Assembly: GCF_000968015.1 (NCBI RefSeq)
Contig: NZ_LACH01000041.1
Coordinates: 1-64,000, forward strand
Direction of reading: 5' to 3'
DNA: 64,000 bases
From: Pseudomonas fluorescens
GTDB lineage: Bacteria; Pseudomonadota; Gammaproteobacteria; Pseudomonadales; Pseudomonadaceae
The notes beneath the pieces were generated by a model. The model ran no database searches, was not told the DNA's origin, and saw only the letters and a list, made by a program, of their open reading frames with translations. The position numbers were made by a program, and so were the translations under genes. Of this stretch, positions 9,180 through 17,987 are shown in pieces (position 1 is the first letter of the stretch; each line of letters opens with the position of its first letter).

Positions 9180-9557
9180 TCAGGAAAGCATTTCCTGCAT
9201 AAGCTCTTGCAGTACATCCAGATCGAATGGCTTGGCCAGGATCGGCGCCTTACGGGTGATCGGGCTGTCCGTCTCGCGGATCTCCTGCGGATAACCGCTG
9301 ATAAAGATCACCTTGAGTTCCGGTCGCAGCTTCACGGCAGGTTCGGCAATCTGGACGCCAGAGATTCCGCCCGGCAGGCGGAAATCGGTGATCATCATGT
9401 CCAGGTGCGGTTTGCTCGACAGAATTTCGAAGGCCTGCTCGCCGTTTTCGGCCTGCAATACCCGGTAGCCCTCACCCGACAGATAGGCCGACAGCACCAT
9501 CAAAATCGAGGGGTCATCTTCGACGATCAATACGACGTCTTGTGCATCTTCACTCAT
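9180..9557 (-). CDS. Single-domain response regulator
   Basis: A 125-residue stand-alone CheY-like receiver. It has the acidic pair in VLIVEDDPS, the phospho-acceptor Asp in MMITDFRLPGG, a conserved Ser in VIFISGY and Lys in ILAKPFDLD. No output domain is present, so it acts by protein contact or phosphorelay. I chose ATG at 9557 (MSEDAQD) because AAAGG lies 6-7 bases upstream, in preference to a longer frame. It follows the REC-kinase gene at 9635 on the same strand and is probably its partner in the minus-strand signalling cluster. Confidence 0.88.
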   Translation of the reverse strand: MSEDAQDVVLIVEDDPSILMVLSAYLSGEGYRVLQAENGEQAFEILSSKPHLDMMITDFRLPGGISGVQIAEPAVKLRPELKVIFISGYPQEIRETDSPITRKAPILAKPFDLDVLQELMQEMLS

Positions 9558-9634
9558 GGGAAGCCTTTGTTCGATCAATAGCTGCTGATACGACCGTGGG
9601 GTCGATCAGAGGTTGCGTTTATCCGGCTATTTTC

Positions 9635-10816
9635 CTACAGCGGCAGACAAACGCGAAACAAGGCGCCTTCGCCAATCCGGCTTTCGACGGTAATGGAACC
9701 GCCATGGGCGGCCACAATCTGCTCAGAAATAAATAAGCCCAGGCCCAACCCCGCGACAGCGTGTTTGGCCGTGACGCGTTCGAACTGCTGGAAAATACGC
9801 TTCTGGTTCTCTTCGCCGATGCCGATCCCGAGATCGCGCACTTCCACCCGAGCCTGACCGCTCTCACTGTACACCTTAACGGTGATCGGACTCTTGGCGC
9901 CATAGCGCAAAGCATTGGTCAGCAGGTTGGAAATCACCTGTTCAATGCGGAATTCGTCCCAGCTGCCCACCACCGGTTGCCCGGCCTCCAGGGTGATCGA
10001 GGACTCGGCAGCATCGACCTGCGGGGCAAAGTTCTGCAATAAGCTGCGAACCAGCGCCGACAGATCGAAGCGCGTCGGTCGGATCGACAACTTGCCAGTA
10101 CGAATGCGCGATACATCGAGCATGTCTTCGATCAGTCGGATCAGGCTTTTGATCTGCCGCTCGTCGCGATCGACCATCGCGTGCATCTTGTCCAGGGTGA
10201 ACGCCGCGGCGTTATCCCGGGCCAGGTGCATCTTGCGCAACTGGGTTTCGAGGATCAGGCCATTGAGCGGCGTGCGGACTTCGTGGGCAACGATGGACAT
10301 GAAGTCATCACGCATGCGCACCGCTTGCTCCAGTTCCAGCTGGGTACTCTGTAATTGTTTGAGCAGCGCTTCCTGCTCGCGGCGGCTTTGCTCCAGCTCT
10401 TCGACCTGCTGTTTCATCGCCTTGCTTTGGCGATACAGTTCGACGAACACGTTGACCTTGCTCTTGACCGCATGAATATCCAGCGGCTTGTAGAGGAAAT
10501 CCACGGCGCCGCTCTCATAGCCCTTGAACGCGTAGTTCAGCTCACGACCGGCCGCACTGACGAACACGATCGGGATGTTCTTGGTCTTTTCCGTGCCGCG
10601 CATCAGCTCGGCCAGCTCGAAGCCGTTCATGCCGGGCATCTGCACGTCGAGAATGGCCATGGCAAATTCGTGTTGCAGCAACAGAGACAAGGCTTCGTCG
10701 GCGGACAACGCTTTATAGACGATACGGTCTTCGCGCCTGATCAGCGCTTCAAGCGCCAACAAGTTCTCCGGCAGATCATCGACGATCAGCAATTTGGCCT
10801 GGGTAGTACTTAGCAT
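9635..10816 (-). CDS. Receiver-histidine kinase (REC-HisKA-HATPase)
   Basis: 393 aa with an N-terminal receiver (about 8-125; phospho-acceptor in MAILDVQMPGMNG), a short coiled coil (about 130-170, QQVEELEQSRREQEALLKQL), a HisKA box (IVAHEVRTPLNG) and a HATPase domain with NLLTNALRYG, DLGIGIG and GLGLGLFISEQIV. There is no membrane segment: an inverted-order hybrid in which an upstream kinase would phosphorylate the receiver and so control the kinase. Its start overlaps the end of the cheB-like gene by 7 bases. The order hybrid kinase, CheR, CheB, this kinase, single receiver forms one minus-strand transcription unit. Confidence 0.9.
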   Translation of the reverse strand: MLSTTQAKLLIVDDLPENLLALEALIRREDRIVYKALSADEALSLLLQHEFAMAILDVQMPGMNGFELAELMRGTEKTKNIPIVFVSAAGRELNYAFKGYESGAVDFLYKPLDIHAVKSKVNVFVELYRQSKAMKQQVEELEQSRREQEALLKQLQSTQLELEQAVRMRDDFMSIVAHEVRTPLNGLILETQLRKMHLARDNAAAFTLDKMHAMVDRDERQIKSLIRLIEDMLDVSRIRTGKLSIRPTRFDLSALVRSLLQNFAPQVDAAESSITLEAGQPVVGSWDEFRIEQVISNLLTNALRYGAKSPITVKVYSESGQARVEVRDLGIGIGEENQKRIFQQFERVTAKHAVAGLGLGLFISEQIVAAHGGSITVESRIGEGALFRVCLPL

Positions 10817-11403
10817 GCGATTCGTTCCAGCTCGACAAGCAGACGGCCGATGCCGCGTATAGGGAGGATGTGGTCTGGCTGGTGTAAATCAAGTGCAGCC
10901 TGGGGCATGGTTGCGACCTGGGCTTCATCCGGGTCCTGGACGATGGTCATGCCGCCACGGCGCTTGACCTGGGTCAGGCCGTGGGCGCCATCACGGTTGG
11001 CGCCAGTCAACAACACGGCGGCCAAGGCTGAACCGTAGGCATCGGCGGCCGACTCGAACAGGTAATCAATGGCCGGTCGCGAATAATGCACGCGGGCTTC
11101 CAGGCTCAAGGAAAAACTGCGGTCCTGCTCCACCGACAAGTGATAACCCGGTGTCGCGAAATACAGCGTTCCGGCTTCGACCAGCGTCTTGTCGCGGGCT
11201 TCCAGCACAGGCATGGATACTCGCCGTGCGAACACCTCGGCCAGATGGCTGCGACGTTCGTCCGGCAGGTGCAACACCACGATGATCGGCAGCTTGAAGC
11301 CTTCTCGCAATGGGCTGAGGATACTCAGCAACGCTTCCACGCCACCGGCCGAGGCGCCGATCACGATAGCCTCTATAGAAGGCAAATCCGCTGCACTGTT
11401 CAT
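10810..11403 (-). CDS. CheB-type methylesterase without receiver domain
   Basis: 197 aa comprising only the catalytic domain of CheB. The triad residues are visible: Ser in IGASAGGVEA, His in VLHLPDERRSH and Asp in LTGANRDGAHGL. Classical CheB has an N-terminal receiver; here that is missing, and the kinase downstream carries one instead. ATG at 11403 overlaps the cheR stop by 4 bases (ATGA), so the frame open further upstream is not used. No chemoreceptor is encoded in the cluster. The substrate may be the very large hybrid kinase at 12233 or a receptor elsewhere. Confidence 0.88.
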   Translation of the reverse strand: MNSAADLPSIEAIVIGASAGGVEALLSILSPLREGFKLPIIVVLHLPDERRSHLAEVFARRVSMPVLEARDKTLVEAGTLYFATPGYHLSVEQDRSFSLSLEARVHYSRPAIDYLFESAADAYGSALAAVLLTGANRDGAHGLTQVKRRGGMTIVQDPDEAQVATMPQAALDLHQPDHILPIRGIGRLLVELERIAC

Positions 11404-12233
11404 GATTTGCGGTAAATCCGTTCTTGTTTGACCAACGGTTCGAACTGGTTGCCGTAGGCCGAAAAATCCGGAGTTTCTTTGCTGCCCAGCACCAAAAATC
11501 CTCGATGGCAAAGGGACTCATGAAACAAACCGAACGCACGATCTTGAAGCTTTTTGTTGAAATAAATCAAAACATTACGGCACGAAATTAATTGAGTTTC
11601 TGAAAAGACACTGTCGGTTGCCAGGCTGTGATCGGCGAAGGTCACGTTCTCACACAGCGTCTTGTCGAAAATGGCGTAACCGTAAGCCGCCGTGTAGTAG
11701 TCGGCGAACGAACGCTGGCCACCTGCCTGCTGGTAGTTATGAGTGTAGGCGCGGACATTCTCCATGGAGAAAATCCCCTGCTTGGCTTTATCCAGTGAGC
11801 GCGGATTGATGTCGGTGGCGTAGATGATCGTGCGATCGAGCAAACCTTCTTCGCGCAGCAGAATGGCCATCGAATAGACCTCTTCACCCGTGCTGCAACC
11901 GGCGATCCAGATCTTGATCGAGGGGTAGGTCTTGAGCAGCGGCACCACTTCCTGACGGATCGCGAGGAAATGCGAAGGGTCGCGGAACATCTCGCTGACC
12001 GGGATCGTCAGCAGTTGCAGCAACTGCATGAACGCCGTCGGGTCGTGCAGCACCTTTTCCTGCAACGCTGAAATGGTCGTGCACTCGAACTGGATCAACG
12101 CGTGACTGACCCGGCGCTTGATCGAAGCACCAGAGTAGTCGCGAAAGTCATAGCTGTATTTGAGGTAGATCGCCTCGATCAACAAGCGAATTTCGATTTC
12201 GCTATTTGGCTCCACTGAAAAATTGCGTTCCAC
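11400..12233 (-). CDS. CheR-type protein methyltransferase
   Basis: About 277 aa: a CheR N-terminal helical region (LLIEAIYLKYSYDFRDYSG), then an S-adenosylmethionine-binding Rossmann domain with IWIAGCSTGEEVYSMA, an acidic strand end YATDINPRSLDKA and the conserved ISCRNVLIYFNKKLQ. It transfers methyl groups to glutamates of a signalling partner. GTG at 12233 overlaps the stop of the hybrid kinase by one base (TAGTG); an upstream in-frame GTG at 12260 is possible. Its stop overlaps the cheB-like start. CheR and CheB next to a hybrid kinase, with no receptor or CheW, point to a non-flagellar chemosensory-like circuit. Confidence 0.88.
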   Translation of the reverse strand: MERNFSVEPNSEIEIRLLIEAIYLKYSYDFRDYSGASIKRRVSHALIQFECTTISALQEKVLHDPTAFMQLLQLLTIPVSEMFRDPSHFLAIRQEVVPLLKTYPSIKIWIAGCSTGEEVYSMAILLREEGLLDRTIIYATDINPRSLDKAKQGIFSMENVRAYTHNYQQAGGQRSFADYYTAAYGYAIFDKTLCENVTFADHSLATDSVFSETQLISCRNVLIYFNKKLQDRAFGLFHESLCHRGFLVLGSKETPDFSAYGNQFEPLVKQERIYRKS

Positions 12234-15200
12234 TAAATGCGTTCCATTTTTGGTAACCACACGCGAATCAGCGAGAACAGGCGATCCAGGTCGATGGGCT
12301 TGGCCAGGTAATCGTTGGAGCCCGCTTGCAAGCAGCGCTCCTGATCGTCCTTCATGGCCTTGGCCGTCACCGCAATGATCGGCAGCTTGCGCCAGCGCGG
12401 GTCCTTGCGGATCTCGATGGTGGCTTCGTAACCGTCCATCTCCGGCATCATCACGTCCATCAACACCAGATCGATGTCCTCGACCTCATTCAGTCTTTCA
12501 ATCGCCTCACGGCCGTTTCGGCCGATGACCACGACTGCACCCTTTTGCTCCAGGGCACTGGTGAGGGCGAAGATATTGCGTACATCGTCGTCCACCAGCA
12601 GCACCTTGCGACCCTCGAAGACTTTGTCGCGACTGCGCGCGGTCTTGAGCATCCTCTGGCGTTCATGGGACAACCTGGATTCGACTTTGTGCAGAAAGAG
12701 TGTGACCTCATCCAGCAAACGCTCTGGCGAGCGGGCCCCTTTGATGATGATCGAGCGCGAATACTTGCGCAGCTCGGCCTCTTCGTCCCGGGTCAGGTTG
12801 CGCCCGGTGTAGACGATCACGGGCGGAAACGAGCAGATATCTTCGGTGGACATGCGCTTTAGCAGGTCGTTGCCGAGCATGTCCGGCAGCTTCAGGTCGA
12901 TGATCATGCAATCGAAAATCGTCGTGCGCAGCAGGTTCAGCGCGTCCTGCGCCAGGCCAACGGCAGTGATCTCGATGTCATCGTCTCCGATCAGCCGGGC
13001 AATGCTGTCGCGCTGCAGATCATCGTCTTCGACCAGCAGGACGCGTTTGACCTTCTGGGTCAGCTTGGCCTCAAGGCGGGCAAACACGTCCTTGAGTTCT
13101 TCGCGGGTAGTCGGTTTGACCGCATAACCGATGGCGCCCATGTGCATCGCGGCTTCGGCCCGGTCTTCCGCCGAAATCACATGCACCGGAATGTGCCGGG
13201 TTTCAGCGTGCTCCTTCAGGCGTTGCAACACACTCAACCCGGAATGATCCGGCAGACGTATGTCCAGCAGAATGGCGTCCGGGATGAATTCCCTGGCCAG
13301 GTCGTACCCCTCGTCCCCGCCGTGCGCCACCAGGCACTGATAACCCAGCTCATGCGCCAGGTCGTAAAGGATATTGGCGAAGTTCGGCTCGTCCTCCACC
13401 ACCAGAATGCAACGAGTGGCGAATGGCGCCTTGGTGCGATCGTCGTCGAAACGCGGGATATCGACTTCGGCGATCAGCGGTGCCGGCGCGGCGGGCGTCC
13501 CTCTCGGCGTAATGGCAACCGGCGTGGCTCTCATCGGCTCGACAGGCTCCTCGCCCGGTTCAACGTATTGCTGCGGCAAAACCAGCGTGAACACACTGCC
13601 CTGCCCCGGCTCGCTGGTGACACTGATGGATCCGCCGAGCAAGGCGGCCAGGTCACGGGAAATCGACAAGCCCAGGCCTGTGCCGCCGTAACGGCGATTG
13701 GTGGTGCCATCGGCCTGGCGGAAGGCTTCGAAAATGCTGTCCTGCTGATCCGCGGCAATGCCAATCCCCGAATCGCGAATGATAAAGGCGATACCATCGC
13801 CTGGCTGGCTGGCGACCGTCAGGCTGACCGTGCCTTTTTCGGTGAATTTCACCGCGTTGGACAGCAGGTTCTTGATGACCTGCTCCAGACGTTGGCGGTC
13901 GGTGAAGATCATCATCGGCGCACCGGCCTGCACCTCGACCTGGAAATCCAGTTTCTTGTCGGTCGCCAAGGGCTCAAACATCCCGCGCAAGCCATCCACC
14001 AGACGCGCGACGCTGGTGTTCTCCGGTCGCATCTCAAGCTTGCCGGCCTCGACCTTGGAAATGTCGAGAATGTCGTTGATCAAGTTGAGCAAATCATTGC
14101 CGGCGGAGTAAATCGACTCGGCAAACTTGACCTGCTCGGCGCTGAGATTTTCCTGGGGGTTTTCCGCCAGCAACTTGGCCAGGATCAACGAGCTGTTCAG
14201 TGGCGTGCGCAACTCGTGGGACATGTTGGCGAGGAATTCAGACTTGTACTTGCTCGAACGCTGCAACTCTTCGGCGCGTTCTTGGAGCTGAGTCTGGGCC
14301 TGATTGAGCTCGGTGTTCTTCAGATCCACTTCGTCGCGCTGGTCGGCGAGGATCTGCGCTTGTTCGGCGAGTTGCTCATTGGTTTGTTCAAGCTCGACCT
14401 GCTGGGTTTCCAGGTGTGCCTGAGATTCCTTGAGAATCCGCGACTGCTCTTCCAGCTCTTCGTTGGCGGTCTTGAGCTCTTCTTGCTGAACCTGCAGCTC
14501 TTCGTTGAGCTGTTGGGTTTCGGCCAGCACTTCCTGCAAGCGCTGGCGATAGCGAGCGGCCTCGATGGACGTGCCGATGTTGCCGGCAATCAGTTCAAGC
14601 AATTCGATATCGCGGTCCGCCAGCGGGCGCAGGAAGCCCAGCTCGATCACACCGTTGACCCGATCGTCGTCACTGGTCGGCACGACCAGCACGCTATGGG
14701 GCAGACCTTCGCCCAGGCCAGAGCTGACCTTGAAGTAATCGCTCGGTACGTCATCAAGACGAATCAAGCGAGCCTGGTTCGCTACCTGGCCGACAATGCC
14801 TTCATCGCTGTAAATCTGCTGCTCGCGCTCTGCCTGCTCGCGGGAGAAACCGTAAGAGGCAATGCGCTTGAGTCCACCGTGCTCTTCACGAACATAAATA
14901 GCCGCCACGGCCGTGCCCAGATACTGCGCGCAGAACTGCAGAATGTTGCGGCCCAGCAGATTAAGCGACAGTTGCCCCAGCACTTGTTCGGCCAGTTCGG
15001 TCTGGCCATTGCGCAGCCAGGCTTGCTGCTCCAGGCGATGAGCGCTGGTCTGTTGCGCGGCGAGGGTGGCGCTGTAGCGTTGCGAAAGATTGAGTAGATC
15101 CCGACGGCCAATGTAGGCCAGCAATGCGCTGATGCCGGCGATGAACAACAGATAAAGGCTGATGCTCCAGATCGTGGTGCGGCGCACGTCCTCGTTGCGC

Positions 15201-15724
15201 GTGGCGCGCAACTGCTGCTCCATGTCGATCACGTCTTCGAATTGTTTGCGGATCTCATCGGTCAGCCGCTTGCCGCGCCCGGCCTTGACCACGCTGCGGT
15301 AATCGCCGCTGGCGCGCTGCAATTCAATGAGTGTCTGCGCGTAAGTGCCCCACTCATTCTGCAAGGCCTGGAGACGGTGCAGACGGTCGGTTTGCACCGG
15401 GTTGTCCGCGGTCAGTTCGAGCAAGGTATTGAGGGCGACAGCGATTCGTGGCTTGGCCGTTTCGTAGGGTTCGAGGAAGTGCTCGTCGCCAGTGAGCAGG
15501 AAGCCGCGCATACCGGTTTCCAGATCGACGGTCAGCTTGATCGATTCATTGGCGTTATTGATCACCCGGTCGGTGTGTTCGACCCATTGGATCATCGACA
15601 ACAGATAAGTAATCAGCGAAACAAAGAACACTGCGCTGAGCACACCGACACCCAACGGCAGGCTGACGTTGCGGCTCAGGAGTTTACGGAATCGTTGCTC
15701 ATCAACCGAAGACGCGGATGTCAT
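12233..15724 (-). CDS. CHASE3-GAF hybrid histidine kinase with three receivers
   Basis: 1163 aa. Two membrane segments (about 20-45 and 190-215) enclose a periplasmic CHASE3 region (NESIKLTVDLETGMRGFLLTG). Then come a GAF domain (about 260-400), a very long coiled coil (about 405-505, rich in QLNEELQVQQEELK-type heptads), HisKA (FLANMSHELRTPLN), HATPase (NLLSNAVKFTEKG, GTGLGLSISRDLA) and three C-terminal receivers with Asp in ILLDIRLPDHSG, MIIDLKLPDMLG and VLMDVMMPEMDG. ATG at 15724 (MTSASS) has AAGG upstream. It is the first gene of the minus-strand cluster with CheR and CheB. The coiled coil, placed like the methylated helices of chemoreceptors, is a plausible CheR/CheB substrate; this is inference. 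Confidence 0.92.
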   Translation of the reverse strand: MTSASSVDEQRFRKLLSRNVSLPLGVGVLSAVFFVSLITYLLSMIQWVEHTDRVINNANESIKLTVDLETGMRGFLLTGDEHFLEPYETAKPRIAVALNTLLELTADNPVQTDRLHRLQALQNEWGTYAQTLIELQRASGDYRSVVKAGRGKRLTDEIRKQFEDVIDMEQQLRATRNEDVRRTTIWSISLYLLFIAGISALLAYIGRRDLLNLSQRYSATLAAQQTSAHRLEQQAWLRNGQTELAEQVLGQLSLNLLGRNILQFCAQYLGTAVAAIYVREEHGGLKRIASYGFSREQAEREQQIYSDEGIVGQVANQARLIRLDDVPSDYFKVSSGLGEGLPHSVLVVPTSDDDRVNGVIELGFLRPLADRDIELLELIAGNIGTSIEAARYRQRLQEVLAETQQLNEELQVQQEELKTANEELEEQSRILKESQAHLETQQVELEQTNEQLAEQAQILADQRDEVDLKNTELNQAQTQLQERAEELQRSSKYKSEFLANMSHELRTPLNSSLILAKLLAENPQENLSAEQVKFAESIYSAGNDLLNLINDILDISKVEAGKLEMRPENTSVARLVDGLRGMFEPLATDKKLDFQVEVQAGAPMMIFTDRQRLEQVIKNLLSNAVKFTEKGTVSLTVASQPGDGIAFIIRDSGIGIAADQQDSIFEAFRQADGTTNRRYGGTGLGLSISRDLAALLGGSISVTSEPGQGSVFTLVLPQQYVEPGEEPVEPMRATPVAITPRGTPAAPAPLIAEVDIPRFDDDRTKAPFATRCILVVEDEPNFANILYDLAHELGYQCLVAHGGDEGYDLAREFIPDAILLDIRLPDHSGLSVLQRLKEHAETRHIPVHVISAEDRAEAAMHMGAIGYAVKPTTREELKDVFARLEAKLTQKVKRVLLVEDDDLQRDSIARLIGDDDIEITAVGLAQDALNLLRTTIFDCMIIDLKLPDMLGNDLLKRMSTEDICSFPPVIVYTGRNLTRDEEAELRKYSRSIIIKGARSPERLLDEVTLFLHKVESRLSHERQRMLKTARSRDKVFEGRKVLLVDDDVRNIFALTSALEQKGAVVVIGRNGREAIERLNEVEDIDLVLMDVMMPEMDGYEATIEIRKDPRWRKLPIIAVTAKAMKDDQERCLQAGSNDYLAKPIDLDRLFSLIRVWLPKMERI

Positions 15725-15985
15725 GGGGGGAAACCTTGTCGAACTGTTGAAAACCAAGGAGTTTGCCCCAAAAGCGTCGTATTGATCCAATTTTCTGACA
15801 CCTTTCGCGCAAAATCCCACATTCCACTGCTCCAGCGCAAAGGAGCGGTTATCCTTGCCAGCACTTGTGCGGCTAATCTTTTTTCTACCGCGGGGGAACT
15901 TGTCGGGTTCCGTCACTTACTCAAGCAAGAGCCCGGCGATTTCGATCGACCGACAACTGCGAATTCAACCTCTGAGAACCCCACT

Positions 15986-16345
15986 ATGTCCGCCACCGCG
16001 TCCATCATCCTTGTAGTCGAAGACGACGCTATCGTGCGCATGCTGATTGTCGATGTGCTGGAGGAACTCGAGTTCAAGGTGCTCGAGGCCGATGGCAGTG
16101 AAAAGGCGCTGGAATTCCTCAATGATGAAGACCAGTACATCGACTTGATGATGACCGATGTCGGTTTACCGGTGATGGATGGGCGTGAACTGGCCACCCA
16201 GGCCCGGATGCTGCGCCCCGAACTGCCCATCCTGTTTGCCAGCGGCTATGCCGAAAGCATTGATGTGCCCGCAGGCATGTCAGTGATCGGCAAGCCGTTT
16301 TCGATTGACCAGCTGCGCGACAAGGTCAAAGGCATGCTGGCCTGA
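15986..16345 (+). CDS. Single-domain response regulator, divergent from hybrid kinase
   Basis: A 119-residue CheY-like receiver: acidic pair in VVEDDAIVRML, phospho-acceptor Asp in LMMTDVGLPVMDG, Ser in ILFASGYAES, Lys in VIGKPFSID. There is no output domain. It is transcribed away from the triple-receiver kinase, with 261 bases between their starts that must hold both promoters. The start ATG at 15986 has only a weak GAG upstream; the same frame is open further upstream but runs antisense inside the kinase gene, so the short form is right. It is probably a phosphorelay partner of the island. Confidence 0.88.
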   Translation: MSATASIILVVEDDAIVRMLIVDVLEELEFKVLEADGSEKALEFLNDEDQYIDLMMTDVGLPVMDGRELATQARMLRPELPILFASGYAESIDVPAGMSVIGKPFSIDQLRDKVKGMLA

Positions 16346-16412
16346 GACAGTTGACTGGGCATCTGCATAAACCAACGTAAGGCTGCATTTTTCGGCGTTT
16401 TTGGGCTCTGAC

Positions 16413-16428
16413 CTGTCAAGTTTGACAG
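16413..16428. promoter_or_regulatory. Perfect palindromic operator candidate, copy 2
   Basis: CTGTCAAGTTTGACAG is a perfect 16-base palindrome, preceded by AC, 126 bases before the glycosyltransferase start at 16554. The halovibrin-like gene has a close copy at nearly the same distance (8075). I infer a shared regulator and cannot name it. Confidence 0.5.
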
Positions 16429-16553
16429 TAGAAAAGACCACCCGCCTGGCGTTTGATTGGACCGGTGATCCCACTCATAAGGAACCGAGTCCATGCCACG
16501 CTTGCTGTGGTTTAATTGCGCCCCTGCTCGATTACCCGTCTCAAGGAATACCG

Positions 16554-17849
16554 ATGACCCAGCCCCACGCAACCAAAGTCCTGGTCATTGGTTACGTCTG
16601 GCCCGAGCCCCGCTCTTCGGCGGCCAGCGGGCACATGATGCAAATTCTCGAGACCTTCTTGCAGCAAGGCTGGGACATTACTTTCAGTAGCCCGGCCGGC
16701 ACCGGTGAACACCGGGCAGACTTGACGGTCTTGGGCATTCGCGAAGTCGCGATCGAATTGAACAACAGCAGTTTCGACACGTTCATCAGCGAACTGGCCC
16801 CGGATATCGTTCTGTTCGATCAGTTCATGATGGAAGAACAATTCGGCTGGCGAGTTGAAAAACACTGCCCCGATGCCTTGCGCGTGCTTGAGACCTCCGA
16901 CCTGCGAAGCCTGCGGGATGCCCGCCATCAACGCCTCAAAGAGCGATTGAAGGCCAGTGACGACGCCAATGACTTCAATGAACTGTTCGCGCCGGCGTTA
17001 CGTGAAGAGTTTGAGCTCATGGCCGAGACCGATCTGGCCAAACGGGAAATCGCAGCGATTTATCGTTGCGACTTGAATCTGATGATTTCCGAAGTAGAGA
17101 TCGAGTTGCTGGTCGAGCAATTCAAGGTGCCACGAAACTTGCTGCACTGGTGTCCGCTGATGGTCGATCTACCGAGCGTGCCACCGGTTTCTTTTGAAGA
17201 CCGTGCGCACTTTCTCAGCATCGGCAACTTCCGTCATGCGCCCAACTGGGATGCGGTGCTCTGGATGAAAACCACTATCTGGCCGCTGATCCGCGAACAA
17301 CTGCCAAAGGCTCAATTGCACATTTACGGTGCTTACACACCGCCCAAAGCGACTGCGTTGCACAACCCGGGCCAGGGTTTTCATGTAATGAACTGGGCGG
17401 AAGATGCGTTGGAAGTCATGTCTGGCGCACGGATTTGTCTGGCCCCCCTACGCTTCGGTGCCGGTATTAAAGGCAAAATTGTCGACGCCATGTTGTGTGG
17501 CACGCCCACCATCACTACGCCAATCGGCGCAGAAGCGATGCATGGCGAACATCTCTGGCCGGGGGCTGTGACCCGAACAGCACAGGCGTTCGCCGATTGC
17601 GCGGTTCAGTTGTACAAGGACCAGGCTCTGTGGACGGACGCCCAATCCCAAGGAAAGACATTGTTGGCCGATCGTTATCGACAATCGGAACATGGTCCGG
17701 CGCTGATCGAAAAGTTGTTGTATTGCCAACAACATCTGGTACAACTTAGAAGCGATAACTTCACGGGTAGCATGCTACGTCATCACCACCATAAAAGTAC
17801 GCAATACATGGCCCAATGGATTGAAGCGAAAAATCGAAATCCATTATAA
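16554..17849 (+). CDS. Glycosyltransferase (GT-B fold, GT1/GT4-like C-terminus)
   Basis: 431 aa. The N-terminal half begins VLVIGYVWPEPRSSAASGHMM, with the glycine/serine acceptor-site loop of GT-B enzymes. The C-terminal half has the donor-binding region GARICLAPLRFGAGIKGK followed by DAMLCGTPTITTPIGAEAM, typical of group 1 transferases. It probably adds a sugar to a surface polysaccharide, glycolipid or protein; donor and acceptor cannot be read. ATG at 16554 has CAAGGAAT 7-8 bases upstream. It stands alone between a response regulator and PI-PLC-like genes, and carries the palindrome at 16413 upstream. The region after its stop is AT-rich. Confidence 0.82.
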   Translation: MTQPHATKVLVIGYVWPEPRSSAASGHMMQILETFLQQGWDITFSSPAGTGEHRADLTVLGIREVAIELNNSSFDTFISELAPDIVLFDQFMMEEQFGWRVEKHCPDALRVLETSDLRSLRDARHQRLKERLKASDDANDFNELFAPALREEFELMAETDLAKREIAAIYRCDLNLMISEVEIELLVEQFKVPRNLLHWCPLMVDLPSVPPVSFEDRAHFLSIGNFRHAPNWDAVLWMKTTIWPLIREQLPKAQLHIYGAYTPPKATALHNPGQGFHVMNWAEDALEVMSGARICLAPLRFGAGIKGKIVDAMLCGTPTITTPIGAEAMHGEHLWPGAVTRTAQAFADCAVQLYKDQALWTDAQSQGKTLLADRYRQSEHGPALIEKLLYCQQHLVQLRSDNFTGSMLRHHHHKSTQYMAQWIEAKNRNPL

Positions 17850-17987
17850 ATCTCTCACCAACAGCAAACAATTTGCATTATCACTATTATTGACCAGGCC
17901 TGGCTTCGCCTTTATAAACACTCAGCTTAACTTATTTAAGTTCAGCACTATCAACCCTTCTTATAAATTAATGCAAGGATGCATTAA

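Noticed and set aside
13142..15097. Long plus-strand open frame (651 codons)
   Set aside because: It is antisense to the triple-receiver hybrid kinase, whose domain motifs are complete. It arises from the high GC third positions.
16413..16428. LexA (SOS) box
   Set aside because: It fits CTGT-N8-ACAG formally, but the centre lacks the usual alternating A/T, and neither downstream gene is an SOS function.
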